NCBI GenBank assembly: GCA_014379905.1
Contig: JACMKX010000174.1
Span: 1-50,317, forward strand
Length of the DNA: 50,317 nt
Source of the DNA: Ferruginibacter sp.
Lineage (GTDB): Bacteria > Bacteroidota > Bacteroidia > Chitinophagales > Chitinophagaceae
Direction: 5' to 3'
This document shows, piece by piece, positions 18,609 to 27,173 of this stretch; position 1 is the stretch's first letter; each line of letters begins with the position of its first letter. The notes beneath the pieces are model-generated. The model had not been told where the DNA came from. It saw only the letters and a list, made by a program, of their open reading frames with translations, and ran no database searches. A program made the position numbers and the translations under genes.

Positions 18609-19055
18609 TTACTCCTCCGCCATCTCTTTTATTTTCTTCAGTTCTGTATTTTCCGGCGTTACACCTTTAATATAGTCCCGGTAAATTTCTTCCCCGCCGG
18701 GAACCAGTGAAAAATCTCCATAGGTATGAGTTAGTAATAATTTCCCGTTTTTTTTAACTACCATATAAATTTCACTCAGGGCATCGGGGTCTACAAACCT
18801 GTTCCAATGATAAAAATAAGCCGAGGTACGAATCATCCTTTCCCTTTCAAATTCAATGACCGTTCCCCTGGCACAGGCCTTCCCTTTTTCATCTTTCCAA
18901 TAAAATTCGCTGCCCATTTCCAGCGGGGAATCCTCATTAAAATCAATCTTTAGCAAAGTCCACTTTTTTATTTTATCCGGGTCGGTCAGCAGCTCCCACA
19001 CTACGCTTAGCGGTGCATCAATTTCTATTGCTTCTTCTGCAATAAGTTGTTTCAT
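18609..19055 (-). CDS. SRPBCC (AHSA1-like) domain protein
   Basis: The 148-aa protein has the typical START/Bet v1-like beginning IDAPLSVVWELLTDPDKIKKW and the GSEFYW and FERERMIRTSAYFYHW strands of the activator of Hsp90 ATPase homologue 1 family. It ends with a charged helix. Members bind hydrophobic ligands in a cavity; the ligand here is unknown. SRPBCC genes frequently neighbour VOC/PhnB-like genes in Bacteroidota, as here. Confidence 0.85.
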   Translation of the reverse strand: MKQLIAEEAIEIDAPLSVVWELLTDPDKIKKWTLLKIDFNEDSPLEMGSEFYWKDEKGKACARGTVIEFERERMIRTSAYFYHWNRFVDPDALSEIYMVVKKNGKLLLTHTYGDFSLVPGGEEIYRDYIKGVTPENTELKKIKEMAEE

Positions 19056-19079
19056 TTAAATAGGTTTTCAAATTATAAA

Positions 19080-19580
19080 TCAGTTTCCGTTATACGCTTT
19101 TTGCAGGTCTGCTATCACTAATTTTTTCATCCCCAGCATTGCTTTCATAGCTCTTTCAGATTTTTGAGAATCCGCATCGAGGAACATGTCTTCCAATATC
19201 GAGGGAGTAACCTGCCAGCTTACCCCGAATTTATCTTTCAGCCAGCCACATTGCTGGGCAGCATTTTCACCACCGTTTGATAATTTATCCCAGTAGTAAT
19301 CTATTTCTTCTTGTGTGTCGCAGGTTACAGCAAATGAAATGGCTTCACTGAATTGAAACGAAGGGCCACCATTCAATGCCAGGAAAGATTGTTCTTCAAT
19401 AAAAAATTCAATAGTCTATATTGATCCTGCCGGCTTGCCGTGAATGTTTTGTCCTTCCTTATTGTAATAACTTACTTTTTCTTTTGCTGCATTTTTAAAC
19501 ACAGACAAATAAAAATCCACGGCTTCCCCCGCCTGGTTGTTAAACCAAAGGTTAGGGGATATTTTTTGCATTGTAGCCAT
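19080..19580 (-). pseudogene. PhnB-like VOC family protein, interrupted by one in-frame TAG
   Basis: Read on the minus strand from ATG at 19580, the frame gives MATMQKISPNLWFNNQAGEA, VDFYLSVFKNA and KEGQNIHGKPAGSI. TAG follows as codon 55 (19416-19418), then TIEFFIEEQSFLALNGGPSF and the rest of a normal PhnB-like protein (CDTQEEIDYYWDKL, QCGWLKDKFGVSWQVTP). The family normally has Leu, Met or Val at the stop position (GSVLTIEF-like), so one or two base changes explain it. Nothing else is damaged and both halves are in one frame. It may be a recent nonsense mutation, a base-calling error, or a suppressed codon. The 3' part alone could start at TTG 19376, but it would lack the first beta-alpha-beta module. 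Confidence 0.75.
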
Positions 19581-19723
19581 AAAATGCTTTTAGTATTAAT
19601 AATAGCTTCTATGTCAAACAAAAATGCTTCCAGTTTTATAAAATGGTGCATAAAAAAAGTTATGAGCGGGAAAAAGGCTGCGCCCATTTGTAATATCTTC
19701 GGAGGAACCAATTATACATTACG

Positions 19724-21757
19724 ATGCCATATTTCAGCAAAACCCTTTTAGCGGCAGCACTGTTGCTCGCTGTTGCAGGAATACCTGCAGCCCATGCACA
19801 AAAAAAGTATATAGACCCCGCCAATATGGACCCCTCCTATAAACCGGGCGATGATTTCTATCATTATGCGGGGGGCAACTGGATTAAAAAAAATCCTGTG
19901 CCGGCAAAAGAAACCCGCTGGGGTTCCTTCAATGTTTTAAGAGATTTTAATATCAATGCTGTTCGATCGGTATTGGAAAAAGCAGCTGCCAACAAGTCTG
20001 CCACCCCGGGTTCTGTTGATAAAAGAGTGGCCGATTTTTACCTGGCCGGGATGGATAGTGCCGCCATTGAAAAAAGAGGATATGATCCGATTAGAAAAGA
20101 CCTGGAGAGAATTGCGGCTATTAAAACCACCGATGAAGTACTGAAGGAAATAGCTGCATTAAGAGTACAGGGTTTAGGTGCTCCCCTGTACGGCTTTTTT
20201 GTGGCGCAGGATAGAAAGGAAGTAGACAATATGATCCCGCAATTTACACAGGGCGGAACAACAATGCCAGACAGGGATTATTATTTAAAAGATGATAACC
20301 GTTCGTTGCAGATACAGGAGGCTTACAAAAAATACCTGGTTGCTTTATTTGCTTTAACAGGCAGTGCTGCAGATGTTGCTGCTAAAAATGCAACGACTGT
20401 GTTTAACCTGGAGAAAAAAATGGCCGCAGTACAACTGAGTCGTGTTGACATGAGAGATGCATACAAAACGTATAATAAATTTCACGTTGACGAATTTAGC
20501 AAAACAACAGCAGGCATTAACTGGAGAAATGAACTGGCCGGTTTAAAAGTAAGAGGAGAAGATACGGTGCTTGTAAATAATCCTGTTTTCTTCACAGAAA
20601 TAAATAACCTGCTTAAAACGGTTCCGGTAGAAGACTGGATCACTTACCTGCAGTGGAATGTTTTGAAAGCAACTGCACCTTACCTTAGCTCGCCTTTTGT
20701 AGATGCAACTTTTGCCTACAACCAGGTAATGAGCGGGCAAAAAGTGCAAACGCCCCGCTGGCAGCGCATGAGCCAGCAAACTGATGCTTCTATCCCCGAC
20801 CTGTTAGGGCAGTTATATGTAAAGGAATATTTTAAACCGGAAGCCAAATCACGCATGGAAGAGCTGGTGAGCAACCTTCGCAAAGCATTTGCCATACGCA
20901 TCCAAAAACTGGACTGGATGAGCGATGCCACCAAACAAAAAGCATTGGCAAAACTGGCAGCCTTCAAATCTAAAATTGGTTATCCAACTGTGTGGAGAAA
21001 TTATGAAGGACTGACGATATCAGCAGGGGATTATTTTGAGAACACAAAAAATATTGGCAAATGGAATTACGATTTTATGGTGACCCGTTTAGGAAAACCG
21101 GTAGACCGTGAACGCATGAATACAACTGCTCCCACAGTAAATGCATTTTACAATGCTACTTTAAATGACATTACTTTTCCAGCGGGTATTTTACAATTTC
21201 CCTTCTTTGATGCAAAAGCTGATGACGCTGTTAATTATGGGGCCATTGGTGCAGCCATTGGCCACGAAATGAGTCACGGCTTTGATGATAACGGAAGTAA
21301 ATATGATGCAGACGGCACATTGCGCAACTGGTGGACAGATGAAGACCGCCAAAAATTTGATGCAAAATCTGCTGCCCTCGTAAAACAATTTGATGCTTAC
21401 ACAGTGTTAGATACCATACATGTAAATGGTAAATTAACCCTTGGCGAAAATATTGGTGACCTGGGCGGATTGAATGTTGCCTACGAAGCCTTTAAAATGA
21501 CAGCGCAGGGCAAAAGCGACAAAAAAATAGATGGCTTTACACCGGATCAGCGTTTCTTTTTAAGCTTTGCACAGGTATGGGTAGGAAATATTTTACCGGA
21601 AACTGCGGCACAATTCATCATTACAGATAACCATGCTCCGGGACCGTACAGAACGATCGGTGCGCCGGTTAATATGGATGCATGGTACAAAGCGTTTGAT
21701 GTAAAACCGGGAGATAAATTATATAAAAAACCAGAAGACAGGATACGCATCTGGTGA
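19724..21757 (+). CDS. M13 (neprilysin/PepO) family zinc endopeptidase
   Basis: The 677-aa protein, normal family length, starts with a signal peptide (ALLLAVAGIPAAHAQ). N-terminal M13 domain: DPSYKPGDDFYHYAGGNW, NPVPAKETRWGSFNVL. Catalytic domain: GHEMSHGFDDNGSKYDADG with zinc ligands His514 and His518 and catalytic Glu515. The third ligand is Glu575 in GENIGDLGG, and the substrate motif is VNAFYNATLNDITFPAGILQ. The C-terminus DKLYKKPEDRIRIW is the conserved family end. It would degrade oligopeptides in the periplasm. It is transcribed alone and ends before a strong bidirectional terminator. Confidence 0.95.
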   Translation: MPYFSKTLLAAALLLAVAGIPAAHAQKKYIDPANMDPSYKPGDDFYHYAGGNWIKKNPVPAKETRWGSFNVLRDFNINAVRSVLEKAAANKSATPGSVDKRVADFYLAGMDSAAIEKRGYDPIRKDLERIAAIKTTDEVLKEIAALRVQGLGAPLYGFFVAQDRKEVDNMIPQFTQGGTTMPDRDYYLKDDNRSLQIQEAYKKYLVALFALTGSAADVAAKNATTVFNLEKKMAAVQLSRVDMRDAYKTYNKFHVDEFSKTTAGINWRNELAGLKVRGEDTVLVNNPVFFTEINNLLKTVPVEDWITYLQWNVLKATAPYLSSPFVDATFAYNQVMSGQKVQTPRWQRMSQQTDASIPDLLGQLYVKEYFKPEAKSRMEELVSNLRKAFAIRIQKLDWMSDATKQKALAKLAAFKSKIGYPTVWRNYEGLTISAGDYFENTKNIGKWNYDFMVTRLGKPVDRERMNTTAPTVNAFYNATLNDITFPAGILQFPFFDAKADDAVNYGAIGAAIGHEMSHGFDDNGSKYDADGTLRNWWTDEDRQKFDAKSAALVKQFDAYTVLDTIHVNGKLTLGENIGDLGGLNVAYEAFKMTAQGKSDKKIDGFTPDQRFFLSFAQVWVGNILPETAAQFIITDNHAPGPYRTIGAPVNMDAWYKAFDVKPGDKLYKKPEDRIRIW

Positions 21758-21835
21758 TCAAAGGCAATAGTTCATGGTTGATAGATCATAGTTAATTATC
21801 CTGATATTGTAAACTATCGGATTGTACATTTGTAA

Positions 21836-21871
21836 ATAAAAACGCCATCAATTATGATGGCGTTTTTTTAT
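21836..21871. terminator. Bidirectional rho-independent terminator
   Basis: Perfect 10-bp stem AACGCCATCA/TGATGGCGTT (21841-21850, 21855-21864) with an ATTA loop. It is preceded by A-rich and followed by T-rich sequence, and lies between the convergent M13 peptidase and TonB-receptor genes. Confidence 0.92.
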
Positions 21872-21932
21872 TTTCCCTTACTTATATTTAAAATTTCACC
21901 TACCCACTCCCCCGCTAACCACTTCCCACCAG

Positions 21933-24383
21933 CTATTGCCCCGGTCCGTTACCCCCCTGCTGTGTTCTTTTTTGTTCCTCTTCCAGCGCAGCTTTCCTTT
22001 GCCTTGCAGCTTTTACCTGTGCATTACCAAAACGGTAACTAAAGTTAACCCTGAAAACACGACTTTCCCATGTACCTCTTACCCTGGTGTTTTGCCCTGT
22101 AAAATCACTGCTGCCTGCCCAACGCAGGCTGTTGAAAATATCGCCCATGCTGGCTTTGATGGTACCTTTGCTTTGTAATACTGTTTTTTGTAACCCAAGA
22201 TCTGCGCCACCCATCGACTTGCTTTTAAGCGTACTCTGCCACACAGAGGGTGAATTGAACCAACCGCTTAATTCTACTGTCCAGGTTTTTGCAAATTTCA
22301 AACTGTTCTGCATAAATAACCCTACAGTAAACACGTCAATATCAATCTTTCTTCCCGGACCATAATCTGCTTTGTATTTTGAATAACTCGAATTAATATT
22401 AATGAAGGATGTAAATTGTTTTTTCATGAATGGATAGCTCACGTTTAAACTAACCACATCCTGCGAAGCAAGATTCTGCTTGCTCATAAATGTTTTTGAA
22501 ATATCAGCCGTATCCAGCAACTGTGCAAAAATATCTGTTACATGACTATAGTTGAGTCGTGTATTTAATTTGTATTTGTAGCTATGCGTAATACCAATGC
22601 TGTTGGTGTATTGCGGCTTCAGGTCAACATTGCCTTTCATGTAAGTGTAATCATCCAGTTTAAATTCAAATGGATTCAGATCCTGGTAAGCCGGCCTGTC
22701 TACACGCCTGCTGGCACTTAGGCCCCACTGGCTTAGTGGATTTTTATTAAACGTTACCGCTATGCTCGGGAAGAAACCGATATAATCCCTGTCGAAACCG
22801 CCCTGATAAGGTAAAAATTTCTTTACAGTGGTATCATACGAAAACCCGTAAGAATCTCCCTGGATATTGGTTTGCTCTACACGAAGACCAGCCTGCACCA
22901 TCACTCCTTTGTATTGCTTGTTATAATTAACATACAATGCATTGATGTTCTCTTTATACTCAAACTGATTGCTCCGGGCTGAATCATATTGTTTGGCGGC
23001 ACCGAAAACATTGTAGCGTTTGAAATCATTATCCGTATTTACAAAACCAACTTTAGCACCAAACCCTAGCTTGCCTTTTTTGAAATCTGTTTCATAATCA
23101 GTTTTTAGAGAGTAAATGTCAATATGCGTGGGAGATTTCATGTTGTATACATTCCTGTACAACTCGTTATTATTAAGATCATAATAGATGTTAGGCTGTA
23201 ACTGATCGCTGTTAATGTTATAGCGGCCATAATCGGCATCGATGTTCAGCTCTTTTCCTTTATCAGCAAAACGATAGTTGACGTTGGCATTGATATTATC
23301 CCTGTTGCCATTATTTTGGTTACCGGCTACGAGGTTACGCACAGCTGCTTTTGTTGGTTCAAACATAATATTGGTAACCGAATTGCTACGCAGTGAATTA
23401 TCATTAATCATACCATTTACCACTACACCCACCGTTTGTTTGCTGTTGATATAATAATCAACCCCTGCTTTATAACTATGGTTCATGCTTTTATTGATCA
23501 TGGTATTTTTTCCGTCGAATATGGTATCTGAAAGGCTCCGGTAAGATTCCATGGTACCCAATCCTTTGGTATAACTGTAATTATAGTTACCAAAAACATT
23601 CAGTTTTTTACCACGATTATTCAGGTTAATGCCCGCATTGTATTTTGGAAATTTACCAATACCCCAGCCAGCATTTACCGAACCATTGGTACCCAAACTT
23701 TTATTTTTCTTAAGGCGGATATTGATAATACCTGCATTACCTGCCGCATCATACTTTGCCGAAGGGTTGGTAATGATCTCAATTGCTTCTACATTAGAAC
23801 TTTGCATACTTTTTAAATAATCGGCCAGGTCGGCACCAGCAAGTGGTGACGGTTTACCGTCTATATAAACACGCACGCCATTTTTACCACTCAGGCTTAA
23901 ATTATCATCCTTATCAACCATTACACCGGGTGCTTTACGCAACAGTTCCAATGCGTCTGTACCTACCGAATTGATGGTACCCTCTACATTTAAAATTGTT
24001 TTATCAGCCTTAATCTCCACGATCGGCTTTTTAGCAGTTACCACTACAGCGCCAAGGTCGCCTTGTTGTTTCTTCATCGAAATATCAGCAACGGCTACAT
24101 CGGCAGCAGCAACATTTACGGGCTTAGTAAAAGTGTTGCTAAATCCTATATGGCTTATTTTTACATGGTAATCGCCCGCAGGGAGGGTTTCAAAACTGTA
24201 AGTACCATCTGCCTTGCTTAAGCCGAATTTTACTGTAGCAGAATCTGCTGCTTTAACAAGCGTTACGGTGGCTCCCGCAAACGGCTTACCGCTTTCATCT
24301 TTTACTACCCCACTTATCTTTTGAGCCATCAGGCCAAAAGACAAAATGGAAGCGAATGTTAATAATATTAGTGACTTTTTCAT
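21933..24383 (-). CDS. TonB-dependent receptor, outer membrane beta-barrel family
   Basis: The 816-aa protein has a signal peptide (SLILLTFASILSFGLMAQ), then a CarboxypepD-regulatory-like domain (about 20-105; ISGVVKDESGKPFAGATVTL). A plug domain follows (about 110-230) with KADKTILNVE, LLRKAPGVMVDKDDNLS and GVRVYIDGKPSPLAG, ending NPSAKYDAAGNAGIINIRLKK. The C-terminal OMP_b-brl_3-type barrel ends in FRVNFSYRFGNAQVKAARQR. The barrel is followed by a short hydrophilic tail. Family members import unknown large ligands or act as TonB-energised outer membrane proteins; no SusD partner is adjacent. The stop is TAG. A -7-like element TATATTTG lies 22 bases before the ATG. Confidence 0.92.
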   Translation of the reverse strand: MKKSLILLTFASILSFGLMAQKISGVVKDESGKPFAGATVTLVKAADSATVKFGLSKADGTYSFETLPAGDYHVKISHIGFSNTFTKPVNVAAADVAVADISMKKQQGDLGAVVVTAKKPIVEIKADKTILNVEGTINSVGTDALELLRKAPGVMVDKDDNLSLSGKNGVRVYIDGKPSPLAGADLADYLKSMQSSNVEAIEIITNPSAKYDAAGNAGIINIRLKKNKSLGTNGSVNAGWGIGKFPKYNAGINLNNRGKKLNVFGNYNYSYTKGLGTMESYRSLSDTIFDGKNTMINKSMNHSYKAGVDYYINSKQTVGVVVNGMINDNSLRSNSVTNIMFEPTKAAVRNLVAGNQNNGNRDNINANVNYRFADKGKELNIDADYGRYNINSDQLQPNIYYDLNNNELYRNVYNMKSPTHIDIYSLKTDYETDFKKGKLGFGAKVGFVNTDNDFKRYNVFGAAKQYDSARSNQFEYKENINALYVNYNKQYKGVMVQAGLRVEQTNIQGDSYGFSYDTTVKKFLPYQGGFDRDYIGFFPSIAVTFNKNPLSQWGLSASRRVDRPAYQDLNPFEFKLDDYTYMKGNVDLKPQYTNSIGITHSYKYKLNTRLNYSHVTDIFAQLLDTADISKTFMSKQNLASQDVVSLNVSYPFMKKQFTSFININSSYSKYKADYGPGRKIDIDVFTVGLFMQNSLKFAKTWTVELSGWFNSPSVWQSTLKSKSMGGADLGLQKTVLQSKGTIKASMGDIFNSLRWAGSSDFTGQNTRVRGTWESRVFRVNFSYRFGNAQVKAARQRKAALEEEQKRTQQGGNGPGQ

Positions 24384-24405
24384 GACATACTTTATTTAGA
24401 ATCCG

Positions 24406-24413
24406 CAAATATA
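24406..24413 (-). promoter_or_regulatory. -7 promoter element TATATTTG for the TonB-type receptor gene
   Basis: On the minus strand this matches TANNTTTG exactly and ends about 22 bases before the start codon. No TTG at the ideal -33 spacing was found. Confidence 0.4.
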
Positions 24414-24529
24414 ACATTGATATTTTCTTCCTTATGATACTATATAGTCAAATGGGCAAAAAGAAGGAGGAATGGTGATGCAGTACGAAAGGATGGTACA
24501 GGCTGGCATGGTCTTAAATGCAAACGCAA

Positions 24530-25006
24530 CTACCTATGACTGATTTTCGCTGCAACGATGCTTCGCTCCCTGATTATTTGCCACAAAATCACCAATACAA
24601 ATATCACCTGGAACACATCAGACAAATACCTGAACCAGTTGGTATAAAGTAATTCGTCAATAAGCAACAGGTCTTTCCGGGTTTCCAGCTCCAACTGAAT
24701 AGGAATTTGCATGGTGAAACTAAATATCCAGTCGAATGTTACACCCAGCATGGAAAGCCAAAGCCATTTCTTTTGTACATATTTTACCGGGAATATACAG
24801 GCTGCCACACCAAACAGTGTCATCACGCCCGAAGGGATTACAAATATTCCGATGATGCGGCTACCCTGGTATTGATGGAAGGCGGCGAAGTCATCTGCAT
24901 CAATTAATTTCCAGGGTTCATAGATGCCAAAATAGTCCATCATGCAGGCGCCAAAACAATAAATACTGAGTATTATATAAATAAATAAGACAATGGTGCG
25001 GGCCAT
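24530..25006 (-). CDS. Four-helix membrane protein, tandem paralogue B
   Basis: The 158-aa protein has four predicted membrane segments (about residues 4-24, 48-72, 82-102, 128-148). It is a close relative of the gene just upstream (25036-25515). They share ACMxDYFGIYEPWKL, GIFVIPxxxxTxFGxAAC, FPVKYVxKKWLWLSML, LLYTNWFR and FQVxFVLVILWQ, with roughly 60 percent identity by eye. Function unknown. The stop is TAG. The pair lies 29 bases apart and was created by tandem duplication. Confidence 0.78.
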   Translation of the reverse strand: MARTIVLFIYIILSIYCFGACMMDYFGIYEPWKLIDADDFAAFHQYQGSRIIGIFVIPSGVMTLFGVAACIFPVKYVQKKWLWLSMLGVTFDWIFSFTMQIPIQLELETRKDLLLIDELLYTNWFRYLSDVFQVIFVLVILWQIIRERSIVAAKISHR

Positions 25007-25035
25007 AATTTTTTGTTTTTTATTAAACTGTTCAA

Positions 25036-25515
25036 TTAATACTTGCGTGCCTCCGTCCTAAGCAGTTTTGAATGCTGCTGAAACAACTGCCATAGTATAA
25101 CCAACACAAATACTACCTGAAATGCATCCGCCGCAAAGCGAAACCAGTTTGTATAAAGCAATTCATTGATGAGTTGCATATCTTTTCTCGTATTGAGAAT
25201 GAATTGTATGGGAATCTGTATAGTGAAGCTTAATATCCACACCATGGTCATGCTTAACATAGAAAGCCACAGCCATTTCTTTTTTACATATTTAACAGGG
25301 AACAGGCAGGCTGCCAACCCGAAGATGGTTGCAATTGCCAAAGGGATTACAAATATGCCGATGATGCGGTTTCCCTGGAAAGTATGGAAGGCGGCGAATT
25401 CTGTTTCCCCTACTAATTTCCATGGTTCATATATTCCGAAATAATCCAGCATGCAGGCACCAAAACCATAAATACTGAGGATGAGATAGATAAATAAAAT
25501 AACAACTCTTGCCAT
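25036..25515 (-). CDS. Four-helix membrane protein, tandem paralogue A
   Basis: The 159-aa protein, start ATG at 25515 (MARVVILFIYLILSIYGFG), is aligned with the paralogue start MARTIVLFIYIILSIYCFG. An in-frame TTG 21 bases upstream adds only FF-rich residues and is not preferred. Four membrane segments occupy the same positions as in paralogue B, with a conserved ACMLDYFGIYEPWKL loop facing one side and TRKDMQLINELLYTNWFRF before the last helix. No catalytic motif is recognised. It is first in the pair. Confidence 0.78.
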   Translation of the reverse strand: MARVVILFIYLILSIYGFGACMLDYFGIYEPWKLVGETEFAAFHTFQGNRIIGIFVIPLAIATIFGLAACLFPVKYVKKKWLWLSMLSMTMVWILSFTIQIPIQFILNTRKDMQLINELLYTNWFRFAADAFQVVFVLVILWQLFQQHSKLLRTEARKY

Positions 25516-25609
25516 AAAAAAAAATTTATACAGCAAAGATGCAGCAATAGTAGAACTGGCTAAATAACCAAAAATCTAAATAACATAACCGAAAAAGGGT
25601 AGAAATTAT

Positions 25610-25978
25610 TTACCGGGAAACATTGATTTGAATAATAATAATTTTTTCCACCTGAGCTCCACCTTCTTTGGTAGCCTGCATTTTTAAAATTGTCTGATCT
25701 GCCCCTTCATAATTGGTTCCGGGTTTGTAGGTATAGGTAGTAAAGCCATTTTGTTTTTTTAATTCACTTATGCAGGAATAATAAGGCTGGCGGGCGATAA
25801 TGATGTTTTCTTCTCCCATAAAACTCCCAACATTTATCGTGGCAGGTTCATTCATGGATACAGATAAATACCTGGTTTCATTTGCTGTAGCCGCTGCTAC
25901 AGTTGCTTCCTTTTTGCATGATAAGAAACCATAACTACTCAATAGCAAAAGCAGCATGCCTTTAAAGATCGTTCTCAT
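25610..25978 (-). CDS. Small lipoprotein of unknown function (122 aa)
   Basis: Signal peptide II: MRTIFKGMLLLLLSSYGFLSCKK, with the acylated Cys in FLSC, so probably anchored in the outer or inner membrane. The mature part of about 100 residues has strand-like repeats (TRYLSVSMNEPATINVGSF, ENIIIARQPYYSC, TILKMQATKEGGAQVEKI) and one internal Cys. No family was recognised. It is separated by about 94 bases from the paralogue pair and by 64 from the oxidoreductase gene, all on the minus strand. Confidence 0.75.
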   Translation of the reverse strand: MRTIFKGMLLLLLSSYGFLSCKKEATVAAATANETRYLSVSMNEPATINVGSFMGEENIIIARQPYYSCISELKKQNGFTTYTYKPGTNYEGADQTILKMQATKEGGAQVEKIIIIQINVSR

Positions 25979-26042
25979 ATTAATATTTTTACAGTTACAC
26001 TAAGTTACGATCAAATGATCCGATTGGTTTGACTATTTATTC

Positions 26043-27071
26043 TTATACTTTTGCATAAGACTCATTTAGCTGGAATGCTTCTGACAAAAGTCTGAACGAT
26101 TCAAAACGATCTTTCGTGGAATAGGTCATTGTAGTAACTATAATCTCGTCTACATCAAATTCTTCGGCCAGCGCTGTGAGCTGTTCCTTCACCTGTTCAG
26201 GTGTGCCGGAAACAATGCGTCCTTTATTGTTGCTGATACGTAATAACTCTTCCCCGGTAAACTCATACTCCGCTATTTCTTCGTAAGCACTCAATGGTTC
26301 AAAAATTCCTTTTTCAAATTTCAATAAATTATGATCACTTAGTTTTCTTAATTGTGCAGCTTTCTCGTCAGTAGCTGCACAAAAAACACTGATAGCCAGC
26401 ATAGCTTTGGGTTGCGGAAATAATTCGGAAGGCTTAAAATGTTTGCGGTATTGTTCCGTAATATATCCATCTGCCTGCCCGCTGATAAACCTTGCTACTA
26501 CCAGCCCCAATCCATATTTGGCAGCAATGAGGCTGCTGCCACCAGCGCTGCTACCCAGGATCCATTGTTGCGGAATGCCGGCACATTGAGGTACGGCCAG
26601 CAAACTACCATATTGCGTTTGAGCTTCATCTTTAAAATAGGCCTGCAAATGTTCAAGTTGGGTAAAATACGCTTGCTCACTAAAGGTATTGGAAGGATTG
26701 AGCATAGCTGCAGTAATCCTATCCCCGCCCGGGGCCCTGCCCATGCCCAGGTCAATGCGGCCGGGAAACATCGTTTCAAGTAAACGAAAATTTTCTGCCA
26801 CTTTTAAAGCACTGTGGTTGGGCAGCATAATACCACCGGAACCAATCCGGATATGCCGGGTTTCATCTGCCAGTTTTACCATCAGCACTTCCGGAGCTGA
26901 ACCTGCGATCATGACAGAATTATGATGTTCCGATACCCAAAATCGATGGTAGCCCAACGCTTCCGCAAGCTTAACGGTTTCAATAGTTTCTGCAATGGCT
27001 GCTGCTGCCGTGCCCCCTTTCTTAACAATGGATTGATCAAGTATACTGAGTTTTATTTTCCGTTGTGTCAT
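26043..27071 (-). CDS. LLM class flavin-dependent oxidoreductase (luciferase-like)
   Basis: The 342-aa protein belongs to the bacterial luciferase-like monooxygenase superfamily. Evidence: KLSILDQSIVKKGGTAAAAI, EALGYHRFWVSEHHNSVMIA, SAPEVLMVKLADETRHIRIG, SGGIMLPNHSALKVAENFRL, FPGRIDLGMGRAPGGD, and the late GTPEQVKEQLTALAEEFDVD. This gives a TIM barrel using FMN or F420; in this group FMNH2-dependent oxidation is usual. The substrate is unknown. The start is ATG 27071 (MTQRKIKLSI). The reading frame is open 147 bases further upstream, but that stretch contains a -7-like element and is not protein-like. Confidence 0.88.
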   Translation of the reverse strand: MTQRKIKLSILDQSIVKKGGTAAAAIAETIETVKLAEALGYHRFWVSEHHNSVMIAGSAPEVLMVKLADETRHIRIGSGGIMLPNHSALKVAENFRLLETMFPGRIDLGMGRAPGGDRITAAMLNPSNTFSEQAYFTQLEHLQAYFKDEAQTQYGSLLAVPQCAGIPQQWILGSSAGGSSLIAAKYGLGLVVARFISGQADGYITEQYRKHFKPSELFPQPKAMLAISVFCAATDEKAAQLRKLSDHNLLKFEKGIFEPLSAYEEIAEYEFTGEELLRISNNKGRIVSGTPEQVKEQLTALAEEFDVDEIIVTTMTYSTKDRFESFRLLSEAFQLNESYAKV

Positions 27072-27088
27072 ATCATAGATAAAGGATA

Positions 27089-27096
27089 CAAAATTA
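27089..27096 (-). promoter_or_regulatory. -7-like element TAATTTTG for the oxidoreductase gene
   Basis: TANNTTTG match on the minus strand, 17 bases before the preferred ATG at 27071; it supports that start over the longer frame. Confidence 0.35.
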
Positions 27097-27173
27097 CAAA
27101 TAACGCAGCTGCTTTGCAGCAAAACTATTAGCAGGCTTGTCCTGTTGCTGTGCATTTGCCAAAACTTACTTCT

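Noticed and set aside
19440..19751. Plus-strand open frame across the VOC gene
   Set aside because: It is antisense to the VOC gene, has transmembrane-like but low-complexity content and overlaps the start of the M13 peptidase gene.
27150..27173. GTG 27150 as start of the interrupted barrel-like protein
   Set aside because: ATG 27174 directly begins the signal peptide; the extra residues make it worse.
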